The notes under the pieces are model-generated. The model was not told the origin of the DNA, did no database searches, and saw only the letters and a program-made list of their open reading frames with translations. A DNA stretch of 12,229 bases, taken from positions 1-12,229 of the forward strand of contig DATNPX010000010.1 in assembly GCA_036702975.1 (NCBI GenBank). The letters run 5' to 3'. The translations under genes were made by a program, and so were the position numbers. This document shows, piece after piece, positions 12,157 through 12,229 of the stretch. The stretch's first letter is position 1; every line of letters begins with the position of its first letter. Source of the DNA: DATNPX01 sp036702975 (GTDB lineage Bacteria; Cyanobacteriota; Vampirovibrionia; Obscuribacterales; Obscuribacteraceae).

Positions 12157-12229
12157 GCTGCTTCCCCTACCTGAATCTCTTTTTTCTGGGCGCTACGCTT
12201 CTCTAACGCCTCGTGGAACGTTTCCTGCA
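12153..12229 (-). CDS. 3' end of a gene entering from the right edge (partial)
   Basis: Twenty-four complete codons are visible (QETFHEALEKRSAQKKEIQV then GEAA), ending in TGA that overlaps the ATG of the next gene (12153-12156). The piece is a charged, probably helical C-terminus, too short to identify. The other two minus-strand frames close earlier (TAG), and the ATGA overlap strongly supports this one. Confidence 0.55.
   Translation of the reverse strand, partial: QETFHEALEKRSAQKKEIQVGEAA

Noticed and set aside
1..12229. tRNA or rRNA genes
   Set aside because: No cloverleaf-like segment with T-loop GGTTCRANYCC and no rRNA-like sequence was noticed by eye; a covariance-model scan would be decisive.

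Overview
The window looks like part of a plasmid, or a plasmid-derived accessory region, from a bacterium with moderate GC content. The plasmid backbone is supported by three things in the first third: a truncated KfrA-type DNA-binding protein, a replication initiator of the RPA (RepA) winged-helix type, and an iteron array next to GATC-containing repeats that together look like a replication origin. The host cannot be fixed from the sequence. The abundance of TPR proteins (including kinesin-light-chain-like 'FGPxHxxT' repeats) and of small His/Gln-rich or membrane orphan proteins resembles genomes I associate with Obscuribacterales (Vampirovibrionia, Cyanobacteriota), but this is an inference from style, not from a marker gene.

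Layout. At 1-85 are short direct repeats resembling the end of an IS21-like element, beside a C-terminally shortened kfrA-like gene (116-475, minus). A G-poor, AT-rich tract at 521-582 lies at its promoter. A hydrophilic His/Gln/Lys-rich orphan gene follows (698-1432, plus). About 600 bases without a gene (1433-2030) hold hairpins, a folded-RNA candidate and a minus-strand terminator, leading into the putative origin (GATCTCTT repeats at 1945-1978, 22-bp iterons at 2031-2192 and one more inside rep). rep reads minus (2162-3343). Divergent from it is a MerR-like HTH/coiled-coil protein (3527-4108, plus), whose coding DNA carries eight CCCGGA repeats around the HTH segment.

From 4116 to about 6150 come small orphan membrane proteins separated by poorly coding DNA, ending with a 32-residue single-pass protein (6050-6148). 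Its stop codon shares a CTAG tetranucleotide with the convergent gene 6145-6597.

From 10887 down to 6664 a tightly packed minus-strand operon encodes a membrane-anchored orphan, two tiny single-TPR paralogues, a secreted multi-TPR protein and a GT39/ArnT-like integral membrane glycosyltransferase. Successive genes overlap by 4, 17 and 19 bp, with one 19-bp gap. I infer an envelope glycosylation or surface-modification module. At the right edge, a secreted Gly/Pro/Gln-rich protein with a C-terminal membrane segment (11455-12156) is coupled by ATGA overlap to a gene entering from beyond the window.

The most notable unexplained signal is a two-box element, STGCAA-N5-CTGCAACA, with an 11-bp period. 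It occurs three times, always in the same orientation as and 42-60 nt upstream of a start codon (genes 698-1432, 6145-6597 and 10240-10887). It looks like an operator for a tandem-binding transcription factor that ties otherwise unrelated orphan genes into one regulon. A second notable point is the origin architecture: iterons plus repeats resembling the chromosomal oriC 13-mers, placed at the 3' end of rep.
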